A model generated the notes under the pieces. The model saw nothing but the letters and a program-made list of their open reading frames with translations, searched no databases and was not told the origin of the DNA. A DNA stretch of 64,000 bases from Deinobacterium chartae (GTDB lineage Bacteria > Deinococcota > Deinococci > Deinococcales > Deinococcaceae): NCBI RefSeq assembly GCF_014202645.1, contig NZ_JACHHG010000007.1, forward strand, positions 78,556 to 142,555, written 5' to 3'. The position numbers and the translations under genes were made by a program. Of this stretch, positions 18,223-28,032 are shown piece after piece; positions within the stretch are counted from its first letter, which is position 1; every line of letters starts with the position of its first letter.

Positions 18223-19299
18223 ATGCGCAGAAACAAATACACCTTCGGGGTTTTTATCGGGCGCTTTCAGCCGATGCACACCGCCCACCTGCAGGTCATG
18301 CTGGGAGCCCTGGAACAGGTGGACCGCCTGATCGTGATCATCGGCTCGGCCCGCGCTCCCCGCAACGTCAAGAACCCCTTCAGCGCCGAGGAACGCCAGC
18401 GTTTCATCCTCGAGGCCCTGACCGAGGCCGGGGTTCCCCGCACCCGGGTGCTGTTCGGGCAGGTGCGCGACTACTACTACAACGAGAGCATGTGGCTGGC
18501 CGAGGTGCAGACCTCGGTGTACGCCCTGACCAAGGGCAACCGCGACGTGGCCCTGATCGGGCACGAGAAAGACGACTCCAGCTACTACCTGCGCTCGTTC
18601 CCCGACTGGGAGTACCTCCCCACCCGCGTGGTCTCTCCGCTGAACGCCACCGATTTGCGCCGCCACTACTTCGAGGCCAGCGACCGTGCCCAGGGCGAGA
18701 CGGACGCCGAGCTGCGCGCGATGTTCACCGCCGAGTCAAAGGCCCTGCCCCCGGCGGTAGCGCGTTTCCTGACCGCCTTCCGCGAAACCCCCGACTACCG
18801 CGAGCTGCAAGACGAGTACCGCTACCTGGTGGATTACCGTGAACGCTGGAAGAACGCGCCCTTCGAGCCCATCTTCGTGACCACCGACGCCATCGTGATC
18901 AAGTCCGGACACGTGCTGGTGGTACGCCGCCGCTCGCAGCCCGGACGCGGCAAGCTCGCCATGCCCGGCGGTTTTCTCGACCCCAGGCAGACCCTGCTGC
19001 AGTCGTGCCTGCGCGAGCTGCAAGAAGAAACCGGCATAGCCAGCCGCGATCACCTCGTTCCGCTCGAAGAAGCCCTCAAAGACCGCGCGGTGTTCGACTA
19101 TCCCACCCGCAGCCTGCGCGGACGCACCATTACGCACGCCTTCTTGTTCGACCTGGGAAAGGGTCAGTTACCTCAGGTCAACCCCAGCAGCGACGCTGCC
19201 GAGGCCTTCTGGATGCCGGTCAGCGAGGTGCTGGCCCACCCCGAGTACTTCTTCGAGGACCACTACAACATCATCGAGCACTTCCTGCTGCGCCGCTGA
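18223..19299 (+). CDS. Bifunctional NMN adenylyltransferase / Nudix hydrolase
   Basis: 358 residues. The N-terminal half is a nucleotidyltransferase with [10 protein letters not shown] and the late [12 protein letters not shown] motif, which makes NAD from NMN and ATP. The C-terminal half is a Nudix domain: GGFLDPRQ, seven residues, RELQEETGI. The first glutamate of the Nudix box is a glutamine here. Fused NMNAT-Nudix proteins are known, for example in Synechocystis, where the Nudix domain acts on ADP-ribose. The start is fixed by AAGGAG at 18210-18215; an upstream in-frame ATG at 18202 lacks this. It lies 26 bases before nadV, forming a nicotinamide-to-NAD salvage operon. Confidence 0.93.
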   Translation: MRRNKYTFGVFIGRFQPMHTAHLQVMLGALEQVDRLIVIIGSARAPRNVKNPFSAEERQRFILEALTEAGVPRTRVLFGQVRDYYYNESMWLAEVQTSVYALTKGNRDVALIGHEKDDSSYYLRSFPDWEYLPTRVVSPLNATDLRRHYFEASDRAQGETDAELRAMFTAESKALPPAVARFLTAFRETPDYRELQDEYRYLVDYRERWKNAPFEPIFVTTDAIVIKSGHVLVVRRRSQPGRGKLAMPGGFLDPRQTLLQSCLRELQEETGIASRDHLVPLEEALKDRAVFDYPTRSLRGRTITHAFLFDLGKGQLPQVNPSSDAAEAFWMPVSEVLAHPEYFFEDHYNIIEHFLLRR

Positions 19300-19325
19300 A
19301 GCCCTCCCACAAAGGAGCAAACCGC

Positions 19326-20702
19326 ATGAACGAGTCGAACATCCTGATCGACACCGACAGCTATAAGGCCAGCCACTTCCTGCAGTACCCCCCAGGCCTC
19401 GAGCGGCTGCACGCCTACCTCGAGTCACGCGGCGGACAGTACCCGTACGTGCGGTTTTTCGGCCTGCAGTACATCCTGCAGCGTTACCTGAGCACGCCGG
19501 TCACCCTGGAGATGGTCGAAGAGGCACGCGAGCTGTTCGCTGCCCACGGGGAACCGTTCCCCTACGAGGGCTGGAAGCTGATCGCCACCGAGCTCCAGGG
19601 ACGCATTCCGCTCGAGATCCGCGCGGTGCCCGAGGGCAGCGTGGTGCCCAACCACAACGTGCTGATGACCGTGACCAACACGGACCCGCGCGTGCCCTGG
19701 GTGGTGAGCTGGTTCGAGACCCAGCTGCTGCGGGTGTGGTACCCCAGCACCGTGGCGACCCAGAGCTACCAGATCAAATGCGTGCTGCGCGCCGCCCTCG
19801 AGCAGAGCTGCGAGCATCCCGAGGCCGAACTGCCCTTCAAGCTGCACGACTTCGGCTCGCGCGGGGTGTCCTCGAGGGAGTCGGCGGGCATCGGGGGCCT
19901 GGCACACCTCACCAACTTCCAGGGCTCGGATACGGTAGAAGCGCTGCGCTGCGGACGCAACTACTACGCGGCCGAAATGGCCGCGTTCTCGATCCCGGCC
20001 GCCGAACACTCGACCATCACCGCCTGGGGCAAGGAGCACGAGGTCGACGCCTACCGCCACATGATCACGACCTTCAGCCAGCCCGGGGCACTCGTGTCGG
20101 TCGTGGCCGATTCGTACGATCTCAAGCACGCCATCACCGAGCTGTTCGGCAGCGAGCTGCGCCAGCAGATCATCGACTCGGGAGCCACCGTGGTGGTGCG
20201 CCCGGACTCGGGCGACCCCCCGGCGGTGGTGCGCATGGCGGTGAATGCCCTGGCCTCCCGCTTCGGGACCACCACCAACGCCAAGGGCTACCGGGTGCTG
20301 AGGCACGTGCGGGTCATTCAGGGGGACGGGGTGCGCGAGGACACCATCCGCCAGATTCTGGACGCGGTGATGAACGACGGTTTCAGCGCCGAGAACGTCA
20401 CTTTTGGCATGGGCGGCGCCCTGCTGCAGATGATCAACCGTGACACCCAGCGCTTCGCCTACAAGACCTCGGCGGCCATCGTGAACGGCCAGTACCGCCC
20501 GGTCTACAAGGACCCGCTGACCGACCCGGGCAAACGCTCCAAAGACGGCGTGCTCGACCTGGTCCTCGAGAACGGCCGCTACCGCACCGTGGCCGGAACC
20601 GAGTTCGGGGTGAGCCAGCCGGGCAGCGTGCTGCGCACGGTGTTCCGCGACGGCGAGCTGCTGGTGCGCGACACCCTCGAGCAGATCCGCGCGCGCGGCT
20701 GA
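19326..20702 (+). CDS. nadV: Nicotinamide phosphoribosyltransferase (NAMPT)
   Basis: 458 residues, the usual length for bacterial NAMPT/NadV. Typical features are DTDSYKASHFLQYP at the start, KLHDFGSRGVSSRESAGIGG in the middle, VVRPDSGDPP and FGMGGALLQMINRDTQRFAYK. It joins nicotinamide to PRPP to give NMN, which the upstream bifunctional enzyme turns into NAD. The start is supported by AAAGGAG 10 bases upstream. The long frame that begins further upstream at 19005 overlaps the previous gene and is rejected. It ends at the hairpin 20710-20752. Confidence 0.96.
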   Translation: MNESNILIDTDSYKASHFLQYPPGLERLHAYLESRGGQYPYVRFFGLQYILQRYLSTPVTLEMVEEARELFAAHGEPFPYEGWKLIATELQGRIPLEIRAVPEGSVVPNHNVLMTVTNTDPRVPWVVSWFETQLLRVWYPSTVATQSYQIKCVLRAALEQSCEHPEAELPFKLHDFGSRGVSSRESAGIGGLAHLTNFQGSDTVEALRCGRNYYAAEMAAFSIPAAEHSTITAWGKEHEVDAYRHMITTFSQPGALVSVVADSYDLKHAITELFGSELRQQIIDSGATVVVRPDSGDPPAVVRMAVNALASRFGTTTNAKGYRVLRHVRVIQGDGVREDTIRQILDAVMNDGFSAENVTFGMGGALLQMINRDTQRFAYKTSAAIVNGQYRPVYKDPLTDPGKRSKDGVLDLVLENGRYRTVAGTEFGVSQPGSVLRTVFRDGELLVRDTLEQIRARG

Positions 20703-20709
20703 GAGCACA

Positions 20710-20752
20710 GGGGTGCGGAACCCCGAGCTATTCTCGAGGTCCCGCACCCCTG
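20710..20752. terminator. Terminator hairpin after nadV
   Basis: AGGGGTGCGG (20710-20719) pairs with CCGCACCCCT (20743-20752); the inner part can extend the stem. The plus side continues into CTTACTTTTTC. It also serves the convergent gene that ends at 20758. Confidence 0.7.
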
Positions 20753-20757
20753 GAACC

Positions 20758-21516
20758 TTACTTTTTCTGGGTCTTGAGGTACTCGCGTCCGGCGGCCGCG
20801 ATCTGCCAGTGACCCTTGGGCGGGCTGACCTCGGTCAGCCCGCGTGCGGCGAGCCCCTCGTAGGCCTGTTGGGCGCTGCGTTTCCAGCGCAGCACGCCGT
20901 CTTCGACCGCGTAGTCCCCGCCGCGGAATTCGCCCGAGAGCAGTTGGCGCAGGCCGTCGAGGGCGAACTGTACCTCGAGGCCCTTCTTGTAGCGCGCCAG
21001 CAGCCGCAGCAGCGGCAGTTCGAAGGTCTCGGGGGCCGTGATCTCGTCGGCGATGTTGGCACGCGGAGCAGCGGCAGCCGCAGCGGTGCTGGAAGCAGCC
21101 TCGGGGGTCGGCACGCTCGGCACAGCCGGGGCAGCCAGCGTTTCCGTGGGGGCTTCCGAGGCCTGCGGGGCATCCGGGCGCGGCTTTGCTGCGCGCTTCG
21201 GACGCGCAACGCGCGTTTTGGGGGCCACCTCCGCGTTCACCTGCGCCGCCTGCTCGCGGGCGACAGCGCGCGCAGGGGTGCGGGCCCTGCGGCCCGCGAG
21301 CTCCGGCTGAAGCTCCTCGGTCGCAGCGGCCTCGAGGCTGTCCGCGCGGGCCTCGAGGGCCTCGACCTCCTCGAGCAGCTGGCGTACCCGCGAGGCGTCC
21401 TTGGCTTTGGCGGCGGACTGCAGCTCCTGCCAGACGGTTTTCTGCCGTTCGCTCATGGCGCGCAGTTCCCCGAGCTGGCGCTCGAGCCGTGCAATCTCGC
21501 GTTCGATGGCATTCAC
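20758..21516 (-). CDS. Hypothetical coiled-coil protein with C-terminal winged-helix-like domain
   Basis: 252 residues from the GTG at 21516, which has a GAGGGG Shine-Dalgarno 6 bases upstream; a GTG two codons earlier is possible. Residues 1-70 form a heptad-rich coiled coil (IEREIARLERQLGELRAM). The middle (about 75-155) is Ala/Pro/Arg-rich and probably disordered. The last 90 residues look like a winged-helix DNA-binding fold (AYEGLAARGLTEV, then GHWQIAAAGREYLK). I recognise no named family. It could be a chromatin-like or regulatory protein; that is a guess. Confidence 0.7.
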   Translation of the reverse strand: MNAIEREIARLERQLGELRAMSERQKTVWQELQSAAKAKDASRVRQLLEEVEALEARADSLEAAATEELQPELAGRRARTPARAVAREQAAQVNAEVAPKTRVARPKRAAKPRPDAPQASEAPTETLAAPAVPSVPTPEAASSTAAAAAAPRANIADEITAPETFELPLLRLLARYKKGLEVQFALDGLRQLLSGEFRGGDYAVEDGVLRWKRSAQQAYEGLAARGLTEVSPPKGHWQIAAAGREYLKTQKK

Positions 21517-21637
21517 GCGCACCCCCCTCGAGGCTGGTAAAAGAAACAGACTCCATTCATTACGTTTTTATCGTAACACATCGTTCCAGAGCCTGCGCAG
21601 ACGCGGCTTACAGTGTGCTGCGCCTTGACGGCGACCG

Positions 21638-22219
21638 TCAGCGCAGCCCCAGCTCGCGCGAGCGCCGCAGCGCCCCCATCCGGTCGGACACCTCGAGTTT
21701 GCCCAACACGCTGCTCACATAGTCTTTTACCGTGTCCGGGCTGATTCCCAGCCTGGAGGCGATCTGCTTGTTCGAAAGCCCCTCGAGCAGCAGGTTCAGC
21801 ACGTCGGTTTCGCGCGGCGTGAACTGCGGCAGCGCCACGGCGGGCAACCAGTCGCGCTCGGGGTCGCCCACAATGCGCGCGACCGCCTCGGCCAGCTCGG
21901 CCGGCTGGGTCTCTTTCGACAGAAAACCGCGCGCTCCCGCACGGCGCGCGGCCGAGACGATGGCCGGCTCTCCGAAGGTGGTCAGCAAAATCACCACCAC
22001 GTCCGGCAGACGAGCAACCAGCTCAGCGCAGGCCGAAATTCCGTCCTGACGCGGCATTTTTACGTCCATCAGCGCCACGTCCGGGCGCAGCTCGAGGCAG
22101 CGCACCACCGCCTCGACACCGTCGGCGGCCTCCCCCACCACCTCGAACCCCTGGGCCGCCAGCGCGTAGCGCAGACCCATCCGAAACAGCGGGTGGTCGT
22201 CGGCAATGACGATCCTCAC
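21638..22219 (-). CDS. NarL/FixJ family response regulator
   Basis: 193 residues. The receiver domain is residues 1-115, with acidic pocket D7-D8, phospho-acceptor D52 (ALMDVKMP) and K102 in FLSKET. The LuxR-type helix-turn-helix is residues 131-175 (FTPRETDVLNLLLEGLSNKQ). Its ATG overlaps the end of the histidine kinase gene by 4 bases, so they form one two-component system. The target genes are not known. Confidence 0.94.
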   Translation of the reverse strand: MRIVIADDHPLFRMGLRYALAAQGFEVVGEAADGVEAVVRCLELRPDVALMDVKMPRQDGISACAELVARLPDVVVILLTTFGEPAIVSAARRAGARGFLSKETQPAELAEAVARIVGDPERDWLPAVALPQFTPRETDVLNLLLEGLSNKQIASRLGISPDTVKDYVSSVLGKLEVSDRMGALRRSRELGLR

Positions 22220-23286
22220 GCGGTCACCCCCGTGACGCGCGGGTTGCGCGGCGTGTCCAGCCGGATGGTCAGCCGGGTGTAACCGCCCGCCCGCTCGGCC
22301 TGCAACGTTCCACCGTGCGCCTCCACGATGCGCCGGGCGATGAACAGGCCCAGCCCGCCGGTTCCGGCCGTGTAGCTCTGGCCGGCAATCTGTACCGGCT
22401 GCGCGTTAAACGGCTGCGCAAGCTCCTCGAGCGGCGCGGGCAGGCCCGGTCCGTCGTCGATCACCGCGAGGCATGAGGCGCTCACCTCGAGGCTCACCCG
22501 GCTGCGCGCATAGCGCAGGGCGTTGTCGAGCAGGTTGCCCAGCGCCCGCTCGAGTTCGCGCGGGTCGGCCCAGGCGTGCCCCTCGCCGCTGACGCTCAGG
22601 CGGATACCGCGCTGCTGTGCACTCGGCTGAGCGCGCGCCGCGATCAAAGCGGCCAGAGCGCGCAAATCGGTGTTTTGCCGGTGCAAGATCACGCCCTCGC
22701 GCTCGAAGCGGTGCGCTTCGACCATCTTGCGGACCAGTTCGAGCAGGCCCTTGTTCTCCTCGATGATGCGGTCGGCCAGTTCCACGCGCTCCGGCGCGGG
22801 CAGGTCGGTGCTGCGCAGCACCTCGAGCAGGTGGTTGGCGGCGATCAAGGGCGTCTTGAGGTCGTGCATCAGCGTGGCCATGAACGCCGCGCGGCGCGAC
22901 TGCTCCACCTCGAGGCGCTCGAGCAGTTCGTCGAAGGAGCGGCGCAGCAGCACCACTTCCTGGGGGTCTCCGGCGCGCGGTCCCACGCGCAGCCGGTCGC
23001 GCAGGCCCAGCGCCTCGAGGTCGGTGGCGAGGTGCTGCAGCGGGCTGAGCAGGCCGCGCGACAGCAGGTAGCCGATGCCGCCGGACAGCAGGGCCACGCA
23101 CAGCATCCACAGGCCCAGCGGCGCGAACAGGGCCGCCGCTCCTTCGGCGTTTCGCTGGTAGCTGGGCCAGATCAGGACCGTCACCATCACCAGGTTCGGC
23201 ACGAAAGACAGCAGGGCCACCACCACCGCGACCTGCGCGCGCAGGCTGGTCGCCCGAAAGGGCCGCAACAGCGTAAAAGCCGTCAT
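22216..23286 (-). CDS. Sensor histidine kinase
   Basis: 356 residues. Two N-terminal membrane helices (about 19-40 and 55-76) enclose only a short external loop, so the signal may be sensed within the membrane or cytoplasm. A HAMP-like linker (81-130) follows, then the phospho-acceptor H141 in LMHDLKTPL, an N-box in LGNLLDNALRYA, and G-boxes IDDGPGLP and TGGLGLFIARRI. It is coupled by a 4-base overlap to the NarL-type regulator. Pairing a HisKA-type kinase with a NarL-type regulator is less common than HisKA_3 with NarL. Confidence 0.93.
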   Translation of the reverse strand: MTAFTLLRPFRATSLRAQVAVVVALLSFVPNLVMVTVLIWPSYQRNAEGAAALFAPLGLWMLCVALLSGGIGYLLSRGLLSPLQHLATDLEALGLRDRLRVGPRAGDPQEVVLLRRSFDELLERLEVEQSRRAAFMATLMHDLKTPLIAANHLLEVLRSTDLPAPERVELADRIIEENKGLLELVRKMVEAHRFEREGVILHRQNTDLRALAALIAARAQPSAQQRGIRLSVSGEGHAWADPRELERALGNLLDNALRYARSRVSLEVSASCLAVIDDGPGLPAPLEELAQPFNAQPVQIAGQSYTAGTGGLGLFIARRIVEAHGGTLQAERAGGYTRLTIRLDTPRNPRVTGVTA

Positions 23287-23346
23287 ATCTGAGGTTTATT
23301 CTAATTTCTGCCGCCGGGAAAACATTGAGGATTATTCCACGCGTCC

Positions 23347-23379
23347 AAAAAGAAGGCAGCCTGCCGCGCGGCAGGCTGC
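23347..23379 (-). terminator. Intrinsic terminator of lepA
   Basis: A perfect 24-bp palindrome (23356-23379) lies 17 bases after the lepA stop and is followed on the minus strand by CTTCTTTTTGG. Confidence 0.8.
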
Positions 23380-23395
23380 TCGGGTCCGCGCCGGC

Positions 23396-25180
23396 TTACT
23401 CGTCCTGTGAGAGCACGGCCAGGAAGGCTTCCTGAGGAACTTCGACCGTGCCGATGTTCTTCATGCGGGCCTTGCCCTTTTTCTGCTTCTCCAGCAGCTT
23501 CTTCTTGCGGGTGATGTCGCCACCATAGCACTTGGCCAGCACGTCCTTGCGGTAGGCCTTCACCGTGGCGCGGGCGATGATCTTGCCACCGATGGCGGCC
23601 TGAACCGGCACCGCGAACATCTGGCGCGGGATCACCTCGGCCATCTTGTCCACGATCTTGCGGCCCAGCGAGTAGGCCTTGTCGCGGTGCACGATCACGG
23701 CCAGCGCGTCTACCACGTCGTTGTTGACCAGGATGTCCACCTTCACCAGGTCGCCCTCGCGGTAACCGATCTGCTCGTAGTCCATCGAGGCGTACCCGCG
23801 CGAGATCGACTTGAGACGGTCGTGGAAGTCGTACAAGATCTCCGCGAAAGGCACCTCGTAGAGCAGCTCCACACGCTTGCCCAGGTAGTTCATGGTCTGC
23901 ATGACCCCGCGCCGTTCCTGCAGCAGCTGCATCACCGGACCCACGTACTCCTCGGGCAGCATCACCGAGAGCTTGATGTACGGCTCCTCCATCAGCTCGA
24001 TGCGGTCGCGGGTGGGAAACTCGGCCGGGTTCTGGGTCTCGAAGACCTCGCCGCTGGTCAGGGTCAGGCGGTACACCACGGCCGGAGCGGTAGCGATCAG
24101 GTCCAGATCGAACTCGCGCTCGAGACGCTCTTGCACGATCTCGGCGTGCAGCAGCCCCAGGAAGCCGCAGCGGAAGCCGAAGCCCAGCGCCTCGGAGGTC
24201 TCGGGCTCGAAGGTAAAGGCCGCGTCGTTGAGCTTGAGTTTCTCGAGGGCCTCACGCAGGCGGCGGTAGTCCTCGGTGTTGGTGGGGTACAGGCCCGAGA
24301 ACACCACCGGCTGCGCGGGCTTGAAGCCCGGGAAGGGCTCGGTGGTGGGATGTTCCCGGAAGGTGATGGTATCGCCCACCTGCGCGTCGTGAATGTCCTT
24401 GATCCCCGCCGCGATCCAGCCGACCGCGCCGGCCGAGAGCTCCTGGCCGACCACCAGCCCGGGGCTGAAGGTACCGACCTTGTCCACCTCGAAGGTCTTG
24501 CCGTTCGAGAACAGCATGATGTTGTCCTTGGCCCGCACCCGGCCCTCGAGGATGCGCACGAACAGGATCACGCCCTGGTAAGCATCGTAAAAGGAATCGA
24601 AGATCAGGGCCTTGAGCGGCGCGTCGGGGTCACCGGGCGGCGGCGGAATGCGCTCTACGATCGCCTCGAGGATCTCGTCCACGCCGATGCCGGTCTTGCC
24701 CGAGGCCAGGACCGCGTCCTGAGCGGGAATGCCGATGACCTCCTCGAGTTCGCGCGCGGCCCCTTCGGGGTCGGCGGCGGGCAGGTCGATCTTGTTGATG
24801 ACCGGGATGATCTCGAGGTTGTTGTCGATGGCCAGATAAGCGTTCACGATGGTCTGCGCCTCGACGCCCTGCGAGGCGTCGACCAGCAGCAGCACGCCCT
24901 CACAGGCGGCCAGCGAGCGCGAGACTTCGTAGTTGAAGTCCACGTGGCCGGGCGTGTCGATCAGGTTCAAGGTGTAAGTCTCTTCACCGCGCCGGTACTC
25001 GAGGCGCACGGGCGTGGACTTGATGGTGATGCCGCGCTCGCGCTCGAGCTCGAGGGTATCCAGGGTCTGATCGCGCTTGTCGCGCTCGGTCATGGCCCCG
25101 AGTTTCTCGAGGATGCGGTCGGCCAGCGTGCTCTTGCCGTGGTCGACGTGGGCGATGATGGAGAAGTTCCGGACGTTCAC
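23396..25180 (-). CDS. lepA: Elongation factor 4 (LepA)
   Basis: 594 residues, full length. GTPase motifs are [18 protein letters not shown] and NKIDLP, followed by EF-G-like domains. The LepA-specific C-terminal domain ends with [20 protein letters not shown]. The protein is a ribosome-binding GTPase that back-translocates or aids stalled or assembling ribosomes. The GTG start is leaderless in style: TACACT (25192-25187) ends 6 bases upstream. The gene is divergent from the M28 peptidase gene. Confidence 0.98.
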   Translation of the reverse strand: MNVRNFSIIAHVDHGKSTLADRILEKLGAMTERDKRDQTLDTLELERERGITIKSTPVRLEYRRGEETYTLNLIDTPGHVDFNYEVSRSLAACEGVLLLVDASQGVEAQTIVNAYLAIDNNLEIIPVINKIDLPAADPEGAARELEEVIGIPAQDAVLASGKTGIGVDEILEAIVERIPPPPGDPDAPLKALIFDSFYDAYQGVILFVRILEGRVRAKDNIMLFSNGKTFEVDKVGTFSPGLVVGQELSAGAVGWIAAGIKDIHDAQVGDTITFREHPTTEPFPGFKPAQPVVFSGLYPTNTEDYRRLREALEKLKLNDAAFTFEPETSEALGFGFRCGFLGLLHAEIVQERLEREFDLDLIATAPAVVYRLTLTSGEVFETQNPAEFPTRDRIELMEEPYIKLSVMLPEEYVGPVMQLLQERRGVMQTMNYLGKRVELLYEVPFAEILYDFHDRLKSISRGYASMDYEQIGYREGDLVKVDILVNNDVVDALAVIVHRDKAYSLGRKIVDKMAEVIPRQMFAVPVQAAIGGKIIARATVKAYRKDVLAKCYGGDITRKKKLLEKQKKGKARMKNIGTVEVPQEAFLAVLSQDE

Positions 25181-25290
25181 CGTTACAGTGTATAACGCCG
25201 CCCACCCTTTTCCGTAACCGTGAGTGCCGTGCAGAACGTCCTCAGTTCGGCTTCACCTGTACGCACCCACATAAGGCATAAAGTAAACCC

Positions 25291-26487
25291 GTGACCATAC
25301 AATTCGCCCTGCGCGCACTCTTTGCTGCGCTGATGCTCGCCTCGTCCGCCTCGGCCCTCGAGCCCGGCCGCGCCGTCAAGGACGCGGACGCCCTGGTCCG
25401 GCTCGGTCCGCGCGTCACCGGAACCCCGGCGGGCGAAAACGCCGCCCGCTACCTCGAGCAGGCCTTCCAGGCGGCCGGGTACGCGACCGAGATTCAGACG
25501 TTCACCTACTCGCGCTACGAGGACCGGGACTCGAAACTGGTCCTGGGCGGCCGCGACCTGGCCGGCAACGCCCTGCAGGGCGCGGCGGGCGGACGGGTCA
25601 CCGCACCGCTGGTGCTGGTGCCCAACTTCGGCGCCCAGGCCGATTACCAGGGTCTGGACGTGCGCGGCAAGATCGCCGTGACCCGGCGCGGCGGCGACGT
25701 TCCCTTTGCCGAGAAGGTGCGCGGAGCCGAAGCCGGAGGCGCGGTGGGGGTGATCGTGATCAACTCGCAGAGCGGCCGCCTGCAGGGCGGCACGCTCGGC
25801 CGGGACTCGCACCTGCCCGCGCTGGGCCTGCCCGGCAGTGCGGCAGAAACAGTCCTCGAGGCTGCCCGCCGCGGCGAGAGCGCCACCCTCGAGTCAAATG
25901 CCCGGCGCAGCGAGGTGACCGGGCGCAACGTGATCGCTCGCCTGCCCGGGGTACAACGGCCGGACCTGCTGCTGGGCGGTCACTACGACTCGGTGCCGGG
26001 GGCTCCGGGAGCCAACGACAACGCCTCGGGCGTGAGCGTGGTCCTCGAGGTGGCGCGCAGCCTGAGAAATCGGCCCGAGGCGCAGCGCACGTGGTTCGTG
26101 GCCTTTGACGGCGAGGAAGACGGCCTGCGTGGCTCGCGCGCCTTTGTGCAACAGAGCGCGCAGGTGACGCGCGGCCTCGAGGCGATGCTGAACTTTGACA
26201 TGGTGGGCATCAACGCTCCGGGCCTGAGCCTGGGCGGCAGCGAGGAACTGCTGCGGCTCGCCCGACAGGTGGACCCGGGCATCGGGACCTTCGAGGACGA
26301 CGGGCGCTCGGACCACAGCAGTTTCTTGGACGCCGGGGTGCCTGCGGTGTTCTTCTTCCGGGGAATCGATCCCAACTACCACCAGCCCGGAGACACGGTG
26401 GTAGATGGGGCGCTGCTGGACCAGACCGCCGATTTCGCGCTGAAGCTGATCGAACAGGTGCTGGCTGTGGCTGCTGCGCGTCCCTGA
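25291..26487 (+). CDS. Secreted M28 family zinc aminopeptidase with PA domain
   Basis: 398 residues. A signal peptide (to about residue 22, ending SSASA) is followed by an N-terminal M28 segment. A protease-associated insert lies at about 105-200, and the two-zinc site is H231, D243, E275/E276, D303 and H364 (GGHYDSVPG, DGEEDG, NFDMVG, PNYHQPGD). It probably trims N-terminal residues from peptides outside the cytoplasm. TAAAGT (25279-25284) ends 6 bases before the GTG, so the mRNA is likely leaderless. It is stopped by the hairpin at 26501. Confidence 0.93.
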   Translation: MTIQFALRALFAALMLASSASALEPGRAVKDADALVRLGPRVTGTPAGENAARYLEQAFQAAGYATEIQTFTYSRYEDRDSKLVLGGRDLAGNALQGAAGGRVTAPLVLVPNFGAQADYQGLDVRGKIAVTRRGGDVPFAEKVRGAEAGGAVGVIVINSQSGRLQGGTLGRDSHLPALGLPGSAAETVLEAARRGESATLESNARRSEVTGRNVIARLPGVQRPDLLLGGHYDSVPGAPGANDNASGVSVVLEVARSLRNRPEAQRTWFVAFDGEEDGLRGSRAFVQQSAQVTRGLEAMLNFDMVGINAPGLSLGGSEELLRLARQVDPGIGTFEDDGRSDHSSFLDAGVPAVFFFRGIDPNYHQPGDTVVDGALLDQTADFALKLIEQVLAVAAARP

Positions 26488-26500
26488 ACACACAATCCCG

Positions 26501-26530
26501 GAGGGGCCGCGAACTGCGGCCCCTCCTTTC
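26501..26530. terminator. Terminator between M28 peptidase and lepB
   Basis: GAGGGGCCGC (26501-26510) pairs with GCGGCCCCTC (26516-26525) around GAACT, followed by CTTTC on the plus strand. It serves the convergent genes on both sides. Confidence 0.75.
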
Positions 26531-26539
26531 AGCTCTTCC

Positions 26540-27298
26540 TCAGCGGGCAAACGGACTGTGCAAGACGCGCAGGTTCAGCGCCCAGTCGCCCGAGAGCTGC
26601 GGTTGACCGCTGGCGCAGTCGTAGGTCTCGTCGACCTTGCGTACCACCGGCCACACGATGGCGGTGGCCCGCCCGAACACGTTCTGGATCGGAATGGCGC
26701 CCAGCAGACGCGAGTCGGTGCTGCCCGAGGCGGTGCGGTTATCGCCCATGACAAAGTAGTGCCCCTGGGGCACGGTGTACTCCTGCTCGAGCGGCTGACC
26801 GCTGCGCAGATCGCTGCGGGCGTAGTTGGCCAAGACGCTCCCGGTGTCCCAGCAGCCCTGTTTCTGCCAGAAGTCGGTGGTAAAGCTCTGGTCGATCTTC
26901 TCGCCGTTCACGAAGACCTCGCCCTGCTCGATGCGGATGCGGTCGCCGGGCAGGCCGATCAGGCGCTTGACCAGCGTGGGGTTGTAGTCCCACAACCCGA
27001 AGAAGGACACACGGTCGCCGGCCTCGACCGGGGGTTTGAACACCAGGATGTCTCCGCGCTGAAAGCTGCCGATGCCCATGCGGTGCAGCCAGGTCTCGTA
27101 CTTGGGAATGAACATGCGCTCGCCGGTACGCAGGCTGGGCGTCATCGAGTGCCCCTCCACCCCGGTCAGGGTAAAGAGGAAGGTGGTGATCAGCACCGCG
27201 AACAGGATCGCTTCGCCGTACGGGCGAATGATCTCGCGCCACAGTTTGGCGAGAAAGCTCTGGGGCGGGCGGGCGGCGGAAGCGTTGTCCTGGGTCAC
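26540..27298 (-). CDS. lepB: Signal peptidase I
   Basis: 252 residues. One membrane anchor lies at about residues 28-46. The catalytic serine is S51 in GHSMTPSL and the general base is K111 in LVKRLIGLPGD; the late box GDNRTASGSTDSR is intact. It cleaves signal peptides of exported proteins at the outer face of the inner membrane. The GTG start overlaps the stop of the HAAS-domain gene (GTGA), making it the third gene of a PadR-HAAS-lepB operon, so PadR may also modulate signal peptidase. Confidence 0.95.
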   Translation of the reverse strand: MTQDNASAARPPQSFLAKLWREIIRPYGEAILFAVLITTFLFTLTGVEGHSMTPSLRTGERMFIPKYETWLHRMGIGSFQRGDILVFKPPVEAGDRVSFFGLWDYNPTLVKRLIGLPGDRIRIEQGEVFVNGEKIDQSFTTDFWQKQGCWDTGSVLANYARSDLRSGQPLEQEYTVPQGHYFVMGDNRTASGSTDSRLLGAIPIQNVFGRATAIVWPVVRKVDETYDCASGQPQLSGDWALNLRVLHSPFAR

Positions 27299-28032
27299 TG
27301 AGAACTCCTTGCGGCGGGCAGCAGTCGCCCGCCCTCGAGGCGGTAGCTGGGCGGCGCGGGGGCCTCACCCGCACCGAGGTAAATCTGGTAAACGACGGCC
27401 TGCTCCGAGCCGGGCACGGCGGCCCACCACAGCGGCAGCCAGCGGCCCTCGGGCAGGCCGGAGGCCGGAAGTGGCCGCAGCTCCGCCGCTTCCAGCGGGA
27501 GGCACACGGTGCGGGCGTCCTCGAGGTCGCGGCCGGTCAGGCGGCGGTGCAGGGCGAGCTGTGCGCCGCAGGGACGCAGCTGATCAAGTCGGCCAAACGT
27601 GGTGCGCACCGTGCCGCTCAGGGGCAGGGGCCCCTCGAGGTAGCTGCGCCCGGCGTAGGTGAGGGCCTCGCGACCGCCCGAGGCGGAAAGCTGCAGGGTG
27701 CGGGTCTGAAAGTGCCCCAGTTGCTCGAGCGTGCTGTGGCGCGCAGAGGCGAAGCTCTGCAGCCACGTGCCGGTCAGGATCAGCACCAGCCCGGCCAGGG
27801 CCAGCCAGCCCAGCGGCCGCTCGAGGACCGCGCGCAGCAGGCCGCCGTTGATGACGGCGGCTTCACCCATCCGGCGCAGCACCACGTGTTCGGCCTCCTC
27901 GCGCGAGAAGCCCATGCGGGTCAGCTGCGCCGCGCGTTCCTCGAGGTGCGCGCGCAGCTCGGCAGCGGCCTCGAGGCGCTCGTGCCGTGGCAGGCCCCGG
28001 GTCGCGCGCCGCAGGTAGCGTTCGAAGCTCAC
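27295..28032 (-). CDS. HAAS/permease-prefix domain membrane protein, partner of PadR
   Basis: 245 residues from the GTG that overlaps the padR stop. The N-terminus FERYLRRATRGLPRHERLEA with EAEHVVLRRMG is the helical HAAS/permease-prefix domain usually encoded next to PadR regulators. One membrane helix follows at about residues 78-95, and the remaining about 150 residues are probably outside. The outer domain is not recognised; cysteines in LRPCGAQ and ARTVCLP could form a disulfide. It may relay envelope signals to the PadR protein. Confidence 0.75.
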   Translation of the reverse strand: MSFERYLRRATRGLPRHERLEAAAELRAHLEERAAQLTRMGFSREEAEHVVLRRMGEAAVINGGLLRAVLERPLGWLALAGLVLILTGTWLQSFASARHSTLEQLGHFQTRTLQLSASGGREALTYAGRSYLEGPLPLSGTVRTTFGRLDQLRPCGAQLALHRRLTGRDLEDARTVCLPLEAAELRPLPASGLPEGRWLPLWWAAVPGSEQAVVYQIYLGAGEAPAPPSYRLEGGRLLPAARSSQ

